Of a DNA stretch of 64,000 nt, positions 44,615 through 53,145 are shown piece by piece. The DNA is from Sphingobacteriaceae bacterium (GTDB lineage Bacteria; Bacteroidota; Bacteroidia; UBA7662). The notes under the pieces were generated by a model that had not been told where the DNA came from, made no database searches, and saw nothing but the letters and a program-made list of their open reading frames with translations. Made by a program: the position numbers and the translations under genes. The stretch lies in contig JAUXNJ010000040.1 in assembly GCA_030682795.1 (NCBI GenBank), positions 62,001-126,000 on the forward strand, read 5' to 3'. Position 1 is the first letter of the stretch; every line of letters starts with the position of its first letter.

Positions 44615-44650
44615 CAAAAAATAAGCCCGACCACCATTTGGCAGCCGGGC
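44615..44650 (-). terminator. Intrinsic terminator of the first paralogous lipoprotein gene
   Basis: Read on the minus strand: an 11-bp stem with three wobble pairs, GCCCGGCTGCC-AAAT-GGTGGTCGGGC, followed by TTATTTTTT. It ends transcription of the gene at 44698-45285 and lies just past the opposing surface-protein gene. Confidence 0.75.
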
Positions 44651-44666
44651 ATTCCCATGAACAAAC

Positions 44667-44687
44667 CCTGTTTGCATCTCAAACAGG
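44667..44687 (-). terminator. Second hairpin before the terminator of the same gene
   Basis: Perfect 8-bp stem CCTGTTTG / CAAACAGG with a 5-base loop; the minus strand after it reads TTTGTT. It lies 10 bases past the stop of the gene at 44698 and probably acts with the stronger hairpin downstream. Confidence 0.45.
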
Positions 44688-44697
44688 ATTGGTACAT

Positions 44698-45285
44698 TTA
44701 GTCTCTAGCAAAAGGACTCACTACCAAATAAGTGGTTAAATCGGTGGTGCTAATGGCCTGCAGCGGGTCGTGTACCACCAAAAAGCCTTGGTAATTGCTT
44801 GTGAGATATTCAAAAGTGCGGTTTACTTCTTGTCCGCCTTTGGCTGTGATGTGCGATACGCGGTGACCGTGTCCGCCGCCATGACCGTGGTCGTGCCCGC
44901 GGCTGGTGAGGGCCAGGGTTAACACTTCGCTATTAGGTGTTTCAATGTAAGGCGTGCCGTTGGGTGTGGTTGCGGGATCTGCAGCATCATGTGCATGAAC
45001 CATGTACACCGCGCCTTCAACGGTATTGTGCAATTCAACCTGCACCAGGCACCGGTTAGCGGCAAGCTCCGTGATGATCATGGTGCCCGTCATATTCGTT
45101 GGATGATTGCCATTGTAAGCAGTGCCATCGCCCAGCTGGCCAATATTGAAGTTGTACGAATAGGTCATACTACGGCCCTCAGCTGGAGTAGGTTCAGGCG
45201 TCATGGGCTCGGTTTGACAAGCAGTAAAAGCAAAGGCGCCAGTCAAGATGAAAGCGCTTAAGGAAAGGGATTTGAGTATTTTCAT
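44698..45285 (-). CDS. Lipoprotein, paralog A, with His-rich insert
   Basis: 195 residues from ATG 45285 (MKILKSLSLSAFILTG); a longer frame upstream has no signal peptide. Lipobox AFTAC. Shares with the neighbour at 45487 the segments YMVHAHDAADPATTPNGTPY and VVHDPLQAISTTDLTTYLVV. The overall outline (xxHxHDxxD near the middle, VVHDP near the end) is faintly like Cu/Zn superoxide dismutase or CHRD folds, a speculation only. Paralog A alone has the insert GHDHGHGGGHGHR, likely to bind metal. It lies downstream of the neighbour on the minus strand but has its own region behind a terminator. Confidence 0.78.
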   Translation of the reverse strand: MKILKSLSLSAFILTGAFAFTACQTEPMTPEPTPAEGRSMTYSYNFNIGQLGDGTAYNGNHPTNMTGTMIITELAANRCLVQVELHNTVEGAVYMVHAHDAADPATTPNGTPYIETPNSEVLTLALTSRGHDHGHGGGHGHRVSHITAKGGQEVNRTFEYLTSNYQGFLVVHDPLQAISTTDLTTYLVVSPFARD

Positions 45286-45400
45286 TTTGTGTGTTTTTGG
45301 TTTGTTGAAGAGATATACGGCGGCTGTGAGAGGTTGGATTGGGTAGGAAGAAAAAAAGATTGAAGCTTGTAAATGCCTCACCGCAGGCTGCTGTGGTCTC

Positions 45401-45436
45401 AAAAAAAATCCCGATTGCCTTAATGACAATCGGGAT
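45401..45436 (-). terminator. Intrinsic terminator of the second paralogous lipoprotein gene
   Basis: On the minus strand a perfect 10-bp stem ATCCCGATTG / CAATCGGGAT with a 9-base loop is followed by eight T. It closes the transcript of 45487-46023, so paralog A is a separate unit. Confidence 0.88.
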
Positions 45437-45486
45437 ACCCAAATACAAACCCTGCTGCAGCTAGCGCAACAGGGTTTGAGCTTGAA

Positions 45487-46023
45487 TTAGTTGCGGGCAA
45501 ACACGCCAACCACCAAATAAGTAGTGAGGTCGGTAGTGCTGATGGCCTGCATTGGATCATGCACCACAAAAAACGCATTGTAGCTGTTCACAATGTTGTC
45601 GAACGAGCGGTTGGCTTCTTGCATGCCCATTACACTGCTGCCAGTAGCGTTGAGCGCAAGCGTCAACACATTGGTGTTTGGCGTTTCGTTGTAAGGCGTG
45701 CCATTTGGCGTAGTCGCTGGATCTGCGGCGTCGTGGGCATGTACCATGTAGGTTTGACCGGCTACCGCGTTGTTCAAGGTTACATCGATTCGCGATTTGT
45801 TGGCGTCGATCTCTGTTACCTTCAAAGTGGCGGTGAGGGTGCTGGGGTGCATACCGTCATAGGCAGTGCCCGCGCCAACCTGGCCCGTGTTGAAGGCGTA
45901 AGTGAAAGTCGCCGTGCGTGGCTCCGGGGTTGGCTCCGGCATTGCTTCCTTTTTGCAAGAGCTGAAAGACATGGCACCAGCGATGAGCAGTGCAGAGATC
46001 GAAAGGATTTTGAAATTTTTCAT
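45487..46023 (-). CDS. Lipoprotein, paralog B, without His-rich insert
   Basis: 178 residues. Lipobox SFSSC after MKNFKILSISALLIAG. Same modules as paralog A: Tyr-Ala-Phe-rich start (YAFNTGQVGAGTAYDGMHPS), HAHDAADPATTPNGTPYNETPN and VVHDPMQAISTTDLTTYLVV, but in place of the His-rich stretch it has ATGSSVMGM. The pair arose by duplication. The AAACCCTG...CAGGGTTT hairpin at 45447-45477 lies just past its stop. Confidence 0.78.
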   Translation of the reverse strand: MKNFKILSISALLIAGAMSFSSCKKEAMPEPTPEPRTATFTYAFNTGQVGAGTAYDGMHPSTLTATLKVTEIDANKSRIDVTLNNAVAGQTYMVHAHDAADPATTPNGTPYNETPNTNVLTLALNATGSSVMGMQEANRSFDNIVNSYNAFFVVHDPMQAISTTDLTTYLVVGVFARN

Positions 46024-46115
46024 TTTGTATAAAATTTTTGGTTTGTGACATCATTTACGAGGCCTGCTGCCGCTTGGATTTAGCTAGATGAAAAAAAATA
46101 GAATTAAATTTGAGG

Positions 46116-46301
46116 ATGAGCCTACAAACCCGTTATCGCTTGCTGTTTATTGTGCTGTATCTGGCAGCAGCTTATCTCTTAGATGTTGTATTTGGCTGGG
46201 GGTTATTGGCCCGCTATCCATTCTTTTTTGGCATGCTTCCCGTTTTATTGGGGATGTATACAGCCAATTATGTGTTAAAAAGGAAGTCTAAAAAAGCTTA
46301 A
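46116..46301 (+). CDS. Small two-helix membrane protein
   Basis: 61 residues from ATG 46116 (MSLQTRYR); two hydrophobic segments (residues ~9-25 and 33-52) and a basic tail KRKSKKA. No known motif. It abuts the convergent acyl-carrier-protein phosphodiesterase gene without a gap. Confidence 0.5.
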   Translation: MSLQTRYRLLFIVLYLAAAYLLDVVFGWGLLARYPFFFGMLPVLLGMYTANYVLKRKSKKA

Positions 46302-46883
46302 TCAACCTTCAAATTGCGCTACATGCGCTTCTAACTCGGGGAAAAAGCGATTAAATTCTGCTTCAAAGGCACCATAGGCTTGTTCCAACAACGCTGGGGC
46401 TTCATGCATGCGTGATTCAAACTTGCTGCGGCGGCTCATGCCGCCCATCACCCTTTGGATACCTTCCATATGGGCATAACCGCTCAGCCAGTCGTGCTGC
46501 CGCATAAAAGGCAACATGTGCTGAGCACCTGCGGGGAGCTCTTCAAACCGACTTTGCAGCAGGTCATAAGTCTGTTGCGCATAAGCAGGAAGCAGCATGG
46601 CATGGTAACGTTCCCAGTTAGCAGCTAAAAAATGGTCATAAAATACATCTACAATCACCGGGGCATATTTCCCAAAAGAGCTACGCACACGCATCTTACT
46701 TTCCGTTACCACTAAATGGCCATCTGTGAAGGCATCGATGCTGCGGTGCAGGGCAATGCCTCGTTTTATTGATTCGGGATAGAGGCGTTTGCGATCTTCG
46801 CCCTTGAGGTGGTCGGCAATAAAATTACCCAGCAGCAAATCGGTGTCGTTGCCCGATAAATACAAATGTGCTAGGTAATTCAT
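46302..46883 (-). CDS. acpH: Acyl-carrier-protein phosphodiesterase
   Basis: 193 residues from ATG 46883 (MNYLAHLYLSG), which fits the family start better than the first possible ATG at 46901. Motifs: LLLGNFIADHLKG, GIALHRSIDAFTD, DVFYDHFLAANWERYH and HDWLSGY give the conserved metal-binding His and Asp residues of the HD-like AcpH fold. The enzyme removes the 4'-phosphopantetheine arm from holo-ACP. The C-terminal coiled region is typical. Confidence 0.92.
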   Translation of the reverse strand: MNYLAHLYLSGNDTDLLLGNFIADHLKGEDRKRLYPESIKRGIALHRSIDAFTDGHLVVTESKMRVRSSFGKYAPVIVDVFYDHFLAANWERYHAMLLPAYAQQTYDLLQSRFEELPAGAQHMLPFMRQHDWLSGYAHMEGIQRVMGGMSRRSKFESRMHEAPALLEQAYGAFEAEFNRFFPELEAHVAQFEG

Positions 46884-47042
46884 ATCCTTAAAAGTAGGCA
46901 TTATCTCAATAAGTTCCGGACCCCGTTTTTGGCAAAAAACATTTTCTTAACTCTTAAAAACCCTTTAGGGCTGTTCCTGTTGTTTTTTTGTTCTTAGCAT
47001 GCAAAAGCAAGCTTTTTATCTCCTAAATTAGACCCTCTTTAG

Positions 47043-48143
47043 ATGTATAGCCGGCTTCTGATATCGAGCGTTTTGCTGTTGCTTTTAGGGCTATCTAGGA
47101 GTCATGCTGGCGTTTTGCCCACCGATACTACAAAAAAAGAAGGCTTCACGGTCATCCCCTTATTTTACTACACACCCGATACCCGTTTTGCATTGGGTGC
47201 CGCGGGCGTGTATTACTTCCGTACCAAAAGTACCCGCGACAGTGTGCCCGAGCCGCGTTTGTCGTACATCCAGGCTTTGGGCGATTATACGCAAAACAAC
47301 CAGCTCGATTTGTGGTCGGTTTGGTCGGTTTTTACCAACAATGAAGATTATCTCTTGCGCGGTGAAATGCGCTATCGCAATTTTCCAGACCGTTACTACG
47401 GGGTAGGTAACAACAGCAGCGAAGCCGATATGGAGCGCTATTATTACGATTTGATGAGCTTCAAGGCCTTATTTATGAAGCGTTTTGGCAAGCATTTGTT
47501 TGCTGGCTTCGATTACAATTTGCGACGAGAGTATAATTTTGAGTACTACGATGATAAAAACCTGGTGCTAGGCAATGTGCCAGGCTATGCTGGCGGCATA
47601 GGATCGGCATTTGGTGGGGTGGTGTCGTTCGACAGTCGCGACAATGTGATTAACGCCTTTAAAGGCCGTTTTTTTGAATTTTCTTCTTACTTCTACAACA
47701 AGGCATTTGGCGGATCTTTCAATTTTGTGGCCCTCAATGGTATTTACAATTCGTACACCGAAGTGCGACCAGGTTGGATTTTGGCCACCAATTCACGTTT
47801 AAACCTCAATTTTGGCGAGGTGCCCTTTTTAGACATGGCCAAAGCCGGTGGGGAGGAGATGTTGCGGGGGTATGCCGCCAACCGCTACCGCGATCATCAC
47901 TTTATTGGGAGTCAAGCCGAATTGCGCCTGCCCCTCTACAAGCGTTTTGGTGCCGTGGCCTTTGTGGGCTTGGGAGAGGTGTTCCGCGAACCGGCAGACT
48001 TGCGGCTCGATTTACTGAAGTATAGTTTTGGAGGTGGCTTGCGGTATGCCATGAATAAATCGGAGCGCCTCAACATCCGGCTCGATTACGGCATTGGTCG
48101 CGGTTCAAGCAGCTTTTACTTTTCTGTTACCGAGGCATTTTAA
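47043..48143 (+). CDS. BamA/TamA-like Omp85 barrel protein
   Basis: 366 residues. Signal peptide (LLISSVLLLLLGLSRSHA). The mature protein is the surface-antigen (Omp85) barrel without POTRA domains: strands GVVSFDSRDNVINAFKGRFFEFSSYF, LRGYAANRYRDHHFIGSQAELRLP (the LRGY motif that ends in RxGxE-like elements) and a final aromatic strand FYFSVTEAF. Probably an assembly- or export-related or phospholipase-like outer-membrane protein; a POTRA-free version is not a BamA. Stands alone. Confidence 0.85.
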   Translation: MYSRLLISSVLLLLLGLSRSHAGVLPTDTTKKEGFTVIPLFYYTPDTRFALGAAGVYYFRTKSTRDSVPEPRLSYIQALGDYTQNNQLDLWSVWSVFTNNEDYLLRGEMRYRNFPDRYYGVGNNSSEADMERYYYDLMSFKALFMKRFGKHLFAGFDYNLRREYNFEYYDDKNLVLGNVPGYAGGIGSAFGGVVSFDSRDNVINAFKGRFFEFSSYFYNKAFGGSFNFVALNGIYNSYTEVRPGWILATNSRLNLNFGEVPFLDMAKAGGEEMLRGYAANRYRDHHFIGSQAELRLPLYKRFGAVAFVGLGEVFREPADLRLDLLKYSFGGGLRYAMNKSERLNIRLDYGIGRGSSSFYFSVTEAF

Positions 48144-48254
48144 GGGGACTTAAACGCTGCATTCGCTCGAAGCTCATGCTTTAGGTTTGCTACCGTGCTT
48201 TTAGTTTTTTCATTGGGCGGCTTTCATCACCATATTGTCATCAATAAAAAATAG

Positions 48255-48286
48255 CTTGTCAGGAAGATGGCTGGGGTATGACTAAT
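48255..48286 (+). promoter_or_regulatory. Candidate ECF-sigma promoter of the DM13 gene
   Basis: CTTGTCAGGAAG (48255-48266), 14 bases, then ACTAAT (48281-48286), ending 16 bases before the ATG. It matches, less closely, the bipartite motif TTTGTCAGGATG-N14-ACCAAC found before two operons near the sigma factor at 54517-55083. Confidence 0.4.
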
Positions 48287-48302
48287 ACCTAAAAATCCAT
48301 CG

Positions 48303-48731
48303 ATGAAACAAAAACTTGCCACACTGCTAATGATGAGTTTGTTATTAGCCTGCCAAAAATCTGAAGAGGTAATGCCACAACCTCAACCGCTTCCTACTAT
48401 TGGGGAAAGTTTTACATTGCTTAGTAGAACAAGCTTTTCTTCTCGCAATGGTTATACCGTTTCCGGAACGCTGGAAGTGTGGCGCGATAGTACGCAATAT
48501 GAATTTAGATTTATTGATTTCCAATCTTCCAACGGTCCGGATTTAGACATCCTCGTGGCCAACGGGACTTCCGCCAATCCTTCAATCCATTTGGGTGCTA
48601 TCCAAGGACTTCAAGGCAATTATGTGTACACTTATACCGATGTTGATAACCGCATCAAAGACTTTTCGAGCGTGGTAGTATGGTGCAGTAGATTTTCAGT
48701 GGCCTTTGGATTGGCCAGTTTTGAGCCTTAA
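48303..48731 (+). CDS. DM13-domain lipoprotein
   Basis: 142 residues. Lipobox MSLLLAC. The DM13 signature is complete: GYTVSGTLEVWRDSTQYEFRF then DFQSSNGPDLDILVAN, HLGAIQGLQGNYVYTYTDV and the single conserved Cys in VVVWCSRFSVAFGLA. DM13 is proposed to bind a cofactor through this Cys and take part in redox chemistry. The candidate ECF promoter upstream and the presence of thioredoxin/peroxiredoxin in the same putative regulon fit an oxidative-stress role, an inference. Confidence 0.88.
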   Translation: MKQKLATLLMMSLLLACQKSEEVMPQPQPLPTIGESFTLLSRTSFSSRNGYTVSGTLEVWRDSTQYEFRFIDFQSSNGPDLDILVANGTSANPSIHLGAIQGLQGNYVYTYTDVDNRIKDFSSVVVWCSRFSVAFGLASFEP

Positions 48732-48924
48732 ACTCTGATTAGTACTTAGGATACAAAAGGATTGGGCTTTAAGGTGCCTTTGAAGGTGATCTGTGAATGG
48801 TGAAAGGCTTTTTGACTTTGAGATCAAAAGCTCCCTTTCAGATAACTAGTTATGATGCACAATTTAAATAGTCAGAAATTTTGGCAATAATAGGCTAAAC
48901 GGCAGCATATTGAACTAAATCAAT

Positions 48925-48940
48925 TTTGGCCTAGGCCAAA
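48925..48940. promoter_or_regulatory. 16-bp perfect palindrome in the 48.7-49.05-kb gap
   Basis: TTTGGCCTAGGCCAAA at 48925-48940, with outer CAATT...AATTG (48921-48925 and 48943-48947). The 323-base gap 48732-49054 between the DM13 gene and the opposing protease gene holds only this and the terminator at 48995. It is a candidate protein-binding site, or an added hairpin. Confidence 0.4.
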
Positions 48941-48994
48941 TGAATTGGTTATTTGATACAAACAAGGGAGGGTTGAAAATTAGGTAGTGCTATA

Positions 48995-49033
48995 TAAAAC
49001 CAAAGCCCGAGCAATGCCCGGGCTTTGGTTTTA
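48995..49033. terminator. Strong bidirectional terminator between the DM13 and protease genes
   Basis: A 15-bp perfect stem, TAAAACCAAAGCCCG with CGGGCTTTGGTTTTA, and a 9-base loop (AGCAATGCC). The A-rich and T-rich arms give a T-run in both directions, so it serves the plus-strand DM13 gene and the minus-strand protease gene. Confidence 0.88.
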
Positions 49034-49054
49034 CAGCTGTAATGAGCAGTTGTC

Positions 49055-52000
49055 TTAGCGCAAACTCACCACTAAAGGTAGGTGCAAGTGGCGGCCAGCA
49101 TTCGACCAGTTTACCACGTACATACCAGCAGCGAGAAAGTCGAGGGCAAAACGGTGATCAATCGCGCTTAAACCAGCAGCGATGCTTTCGTTGTATACCA
49201 GCCTTCCCTGCAAATCACGCACTTCTAAGGTGCTTGGAGCCGTGGCATCCAAACCATTTAACCGCAACTCGAAAATGCCCTTTCCAGGATTCGGGAAAAG
49301 AACGGCTTTGAACTCAGCGAGTGATTGCACCGCAGTTGCAAAGGCAATGACTGTTTGACTTATTGTATCGTTTTCGCAGCCATTAATAGCTACGTGTTCT
49401 ACTTGATAAACATTAGAGGATGCATAGTTATGGGTTGGATTGGCATCGGTGGAAGTGCTGCCATCCCCAAAATTCCAAAAATAGCTCGTGGCGTTGGTGG
49501 AGGTGGTGCTGAAGTTTACAGTAGCACCCGTTGCGCTGAAACTGAAGCCAGCATTTGCTGGAGAGCTTATATTGAATGTTTGGCTGGCGTTGCTGCTTCC
49601 TGCCGGGCCAGTGATGGTTAAACTAGCAGTTTTTAGTCCAGTTGAGGCATACCGTACCAGGTGTGGGCCCGCTGTATTTGCAGTTGCAGGTGTGGCGCCT
49701 ACACCAAAATCCCAACTATAACTATTGATGTTGCCCGCACTGCTATTGGTAAAGGTGAGGTCGGTATTGACGCAATAATCGCCGTTTAAAGCAAAACCTA
49801 CTGACATACCGCTGCTGGTGTTCACCGCAATATTGCTCAGATAGAGGTTGTTGCCATAACCACAAATGCCTACAAATTTGATTCGAATTCGGCTGCCTAA
49901 ATAAGGGGTCAAATCTACCGAATCACGGCGCCATTGCGAAGCAAGGTTAGGTGTGAAGGTTGAAGTAAGCGTGCCAACCGTGGCCAAATTAAGCCCTTCC
50001 TTGAAATAGCTACTTGGCTGGTAAGTTTGACCGCAATCGTTCGATACCTCAATACGTAAACCATCAAATAAGGTGGCGCTAAATTGCGCATAAGAAACGT
50101 CAAAGTACAAATATGGTGCAACAACACCCCCGGTGAGGTCGATAACAGGACTCACCAGCGCATCTATTTGGCCTGCCGCGTTGTAGCTAAAAAAGTTGAT
50201 CCAGGCCATGCCGGTATTGGAGGCACCGCTCGCACCTACTCCTGTTCGGAATTGCCAAGTAGCGGCATTGTCGGGATTTTCAATGCGCCAATTTGCAGGG
50301 AGACTGGCCGTGGCAAAAGTTTCGGTAACGGGAATTGCCATGCCATTGCCCACACTAATGTAATTAGAGCGAATGGATGTGTCTGCACCATACTGGTTAC
50401 TGGCGATGAGCTGCACGGTATAAGCCCCATTGGCGGTGAAGGCTACAACAGGACTTTGACTGCTGTCGTTGGTGCCATTCATATAAGTAAAACTGCTCGG
50501 TGTGATGCTCCAACGCCAGCTGGTGGCGCCATTGAGGCTTTGGTCGGTGAGAATGATTTCTTGGTTCGGACAAGTCGCTGTGCTGCTAGCTACAAAATTG
50601 GCCGCAGGGGCAGCCTGACAGCCAAAAGTGGTATTAAGTGGCTTGATTACTGCCAAGGAGCGACGGCCTTTGATGCCATTTGCGCCTATTGGCGCCACTG
50701 CAAACCAAGTGGTATCGCTTGGTGTAATGCCCGTAACGGTAAAGTTTGTGGTAGCAGTAACACCAATTGAATCCATGTAGCGCTGACCCAAACGATATAT
50801 AATGTACCCCTCTGCATTGGTTACAGGATTCCAACTCAAACCAAGTTCGGTTGGACAAATAAAGGAATAGATGATGTTGCTTACTAGCGGAATAATCGTA
50901 AAGTTTTGAGCCGATTCTGAACTAATGCTGCCAGCTACTACTCGAATTCTAGCGCGTCCCGTGATGGTATTGGGTACGGTCCAGCTTACATGGCGCACAT
51001 TGTTCGCCAAATTGGTGGCTATATTCGTCCAAGTGCCGCCGTTATTGGTCGTAAACTGGACGGTAAATGTACCGGGTACCCCAACAGCATCCCAACGAAT
51101 CAATTCAGTTTCACCTGGCACAAAGCCTTCACCACCCATGGGATAGGCTACGGTTATTTCTTCGGTATACCATTCGTATACAATCCAGTAGCGTTGCGGA
51201 CCAAAAGGCACGGCAGTACCGTGCACACGGATGCTATAATTGCCCTCAGTAGGATCGGTGATGGTTACCTGTTCTGCATTGTTGAGGGTGTCTACACCAC
51301 GCACAGCAGGACTATTCAAGGCAGCTACCGTTGGAGTAGGATTCAGTACCCAAGGCAACACCACACTTCCGCCGGGAGCATGCACCCGCAAGTCGAGGTT
51401 GTTTACCAAGGCCTTGGTGGTATTGGCTACCCCCGCTTTGTCGGCCCAATACACCATGATGCGAAGTTCTTTTACGTTGGCAGGTACTTGCAAGGCATGT
51501 ACGGCACTATCGCCTGTGCTGATGTTACCAGTAAAGAAGCGGTTGTTTTCTATGGTTTGAACGGCGCGTAAGGCGTTAATGCGGCCCCAGCCGAAGCGGA
51601 AATCTGGACCAGGATTGCCTAAATCCTGTGCCGTATTTAACATGGCGGCCTTTAAAAAGGCTGATGGGGGAACCGAATCGTTGTTGTTAGCGCGGTAAGC
51701 ATGGCTTAACTGCGCAAAAATGCCTGCGATGCCGGGAGAAGCGGCTGAAGTGCCTCCACCAACCAAATAGGTATTATTGGGGCCAGTAGATAGTTGATTA
51801 AAGCCGTTTGCTGCAATATCTGGCTTTATACGGCCATCTTGTGCGGGCCCCCTGCTACTGCTGTTTTCTAATGAATCGGTATTGCGCAAATTGGCAACGG
51901 CCATTACGTTTTTAGCAGCCTTATAACCGCCTGTAATATTGCCCCAACCGGCACCTGCACCGTAGTTGTGGTTAGCCGTGCCCGCATTTCCTGCTGAAAA

Positions 52001-53083
52001 TACATGCATGAGCATGGTATTGTTGCGGATTTGGTCGTCGATGGTGGCTGCATCTGCTGTATAAACGCCTCCATTGCCTTGACTGTAGGAAGTAGAAGTG
52101 ATGGTGGTGCCCAGATTAGCATAATTGGCTACAGCAGGAACAACATGTGGATAGTTGCTAATGGCATACAAATGCAAGTAAGCACCTGGAGCCATGCCCT
52201 TTTTGGTAGGGTCGAGGTTAGCAGCACCTACAGCAATGCCCGATACCATATCTCCATGGGTGTTGTTTAAGGCAAAATTGGTGGTGTACTGCGTGAGACG
52301 GCCAGTGAAGTCGATGTGTGGACCAATAGCCCCGTCGTCGGCAATGCCCATCACCACGCCCGTGCCGTCGTAGCGGCGGCCGCCTTGCATTTGGTTATCG
52401 ATGCTGTGCGAGCGGTGCAAGGAGCGACCTTCGCGGTCTTCTGGCTCGCTAAAAGGCGCAGCGGGTTCCACAAATTGTATGGCAGGATGGGCAGTGAGTG
52501 TTTTTAAATCGCGCGGATGTACATAGCCGCTCACCAAATGCTCGCTGTAGCGGTTTTTGGTAGGACTAAAGCTCGAGGTGCTCCATATAAAGTGGTTTAG
52601 CTTTCCCAGATCAACCGTTTCGAAGGCTTGAATGCTTACCAAAATGCGGTCACCATTGCGTTCCAACGGACGGTGCTCCAAGGGCTTTACCAAGGCCGGG
52701 TCGAGTTTGATATTGGCTGGGATGGCTGCTATAGAAATTACATTTGCTGCCTGTAGTGAGCGCAAATCATAATTAGTTTTAGCAGAAGCAAAGTAAGAGG
52801 CTTTTCCAGCATAACCTTCAAAATACAAGCCTGAGGCCTGTAACTGGTCAAAAGTTTTTTGGTTAGGTAGCTTCTCGAAACTCAATAAAAAGTATTTTTT
52901 TGATTCGAAAGCAGCTAGTTTCTCCCAAGCCAATTGCATTTGCTCCATGGTTTGCGGGACGATGCGTACTTGGCCATTTTGAAAGGAAAGCACCGTACTG
53001 GCAGGTTGCAATTGTGAAACAGCTGGGCCGCTCCATAAGCTAAAAGCAAGCAGTACTGAAAACAGGATAGAAGTTCTTTTCAT
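49055..53083 (-). CDS. Subtilisin-like (S8) secreted protease with PKD domains and T9SS sorting domain
   Basis: 1342 residues. Signal peptide (~24), a propeptide to about residue 215, then the S8 domain: Asp249 in GIADDGA, His276 in NTHGDMVSG, oxyanion Asn366 in FSAGNAG and Ser446 in GGGTSAASP, all present. After it come Ig-/fibronectin-like domains, a PKD-like region (DQSLNGATSWRWS), a jelly-roll-like domain with cysteine turns, another PKD (YFWNFGDGSTSTDANP) and a type A T9SS sorting domain (VLFPNPGKGIFELRL...AAGMYVVNW). It is a cell-surface or released protease, probably degrading proteins outside the cell. It is expressed from its own promoter on the minus strand. Confidence 0.95.
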   Translation of the reverse strand: MKRTSILFSVLLAFSLWSGPAVSQLQPASTVLSFQNGQVRIVPQTMEQMQLAWEKLAAFESKKYFLLSFEKLPNQKTFDQLQASGLYFEGYAGKASYFASAKTNYDLRSLQAANVISIAAIPANIKLDPALVKPLEHRPLERNGDRILVSIQAFETVDLGKLNHFIWSTSSFSPTKNRYSEHLVSGYVHPRDLKTLTAHPAIQFVEPAAPFSEPEDREGRSLHRSHSIDNQMQGGRRYDGTGVVMGIADDGAIGPHIDFTGRLTQYTTNFALNNTHGDMVSGIAVGAANLDPTKKGMAPGAYLHLYAISNYPHVVPAVANYANLGTTITSTSYSQGNGGVYTADAATIDDQIRNNTMLMHVFSAGNAGTANHNYGAGAGWGNITGGYKAAKNVMAVANLRNTDSLENSSSRGPAQDGRIKPDIAANGFNQLSTGPNNTYLVGGGTSAASPGIAGIFAQLSHAYRANNNDSVPPSAFLKAAMLNTAQDLGNPGPDFRFGWGRINALRAVQTIENNRFFTGNISTGDSAVHALQVPANVKELRIMVYWADKAGVANTTKALVNNLDLRVHAPGGSVVLPWVLNPTPTVAALNSPAVRGVDTLNNAEQVTITDPTEGNYSIRVHGTAVPFGPQRYWIVYEWYTEEITVAYPMGGEGFVPGETELIRWDAVGVPGTFTVQFTTNNGGTWTNIATNLANNVRHVSWTVPNTITGRARIRVVAGSISSESAQNFTIIPLVSNIIYSFICPTELGLSWNPVTNAEGYIIYRLGQRYMDSIGVTATTNFTVTGITPSDTTWFAVAPIGANGIKGRRSLAVIKPLNTTFGCQAAPAANFVASSTATCPNQEIILTDQSLNGATSWRWSITPSSFTYMNGTNDSSQSPVVAFTANGAYTVQLIASNQYGADTSIRSNYISVGNGMAIPVTETFATASLPANWRIENPDNAATWQFRTGVGASGASNTGMAWINFFSYNAAGQIDALVSPVIDLTGGVVAPYLYFDVSYAQFSATLFDGLRIEVSNDCGQTYQPSSYFKEGLNLATVGTLTSTFTPNLASQWRRDSVDLTPYLGSRIRIKFVGICGYGNNLYLSNIAVNTSSGMSVGFALNGDYCVNTDLTFTNSSAGNINSYSWDFGVGATPATANTAGPHLVRYASTGLKTASLTITGPAGSSNASQTFNISSPANAGFSFSATGATVNFSTTSTNATSYFWNFGDGSTSTDANPTHNYASSNVYQVEHVAINGCENDTISQTVIAFATAVQSLAEFKAVLFPNPGKGIFELRLNGLDATAPSTLEVRDLQGRLVYNESIAAGLSAIDHRFALDFLAAGMYVVNWSNAGRHLHLPLVVSLR

Positions 53084-53145
53084 CTTACAGGTTGAAGGTA
53101 ATCAATTGGCTAACTTACTGCTTTCTTGGGATTTTGTCAAGTCGT

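Noticed and set aside
48732-49054. Small gene or RNA in the longest gap
   Set aside because: Only the palindrome and the terminator stand out; no open frame with signal or start, no tRNA-like cloverleaf.
50084-51571. Plus-strand frames of up to 228 codons inside the protease gene
   Set aside because: Shadows of a real, domain-complete protein on the minus strand.
53110-53145. TTTTGTCAAG as another copy of the ECF motif
   Set aside because: It is on the plus strand facing no plus-strand gene and lacks the GGATG continuation and the ACCAAC box.
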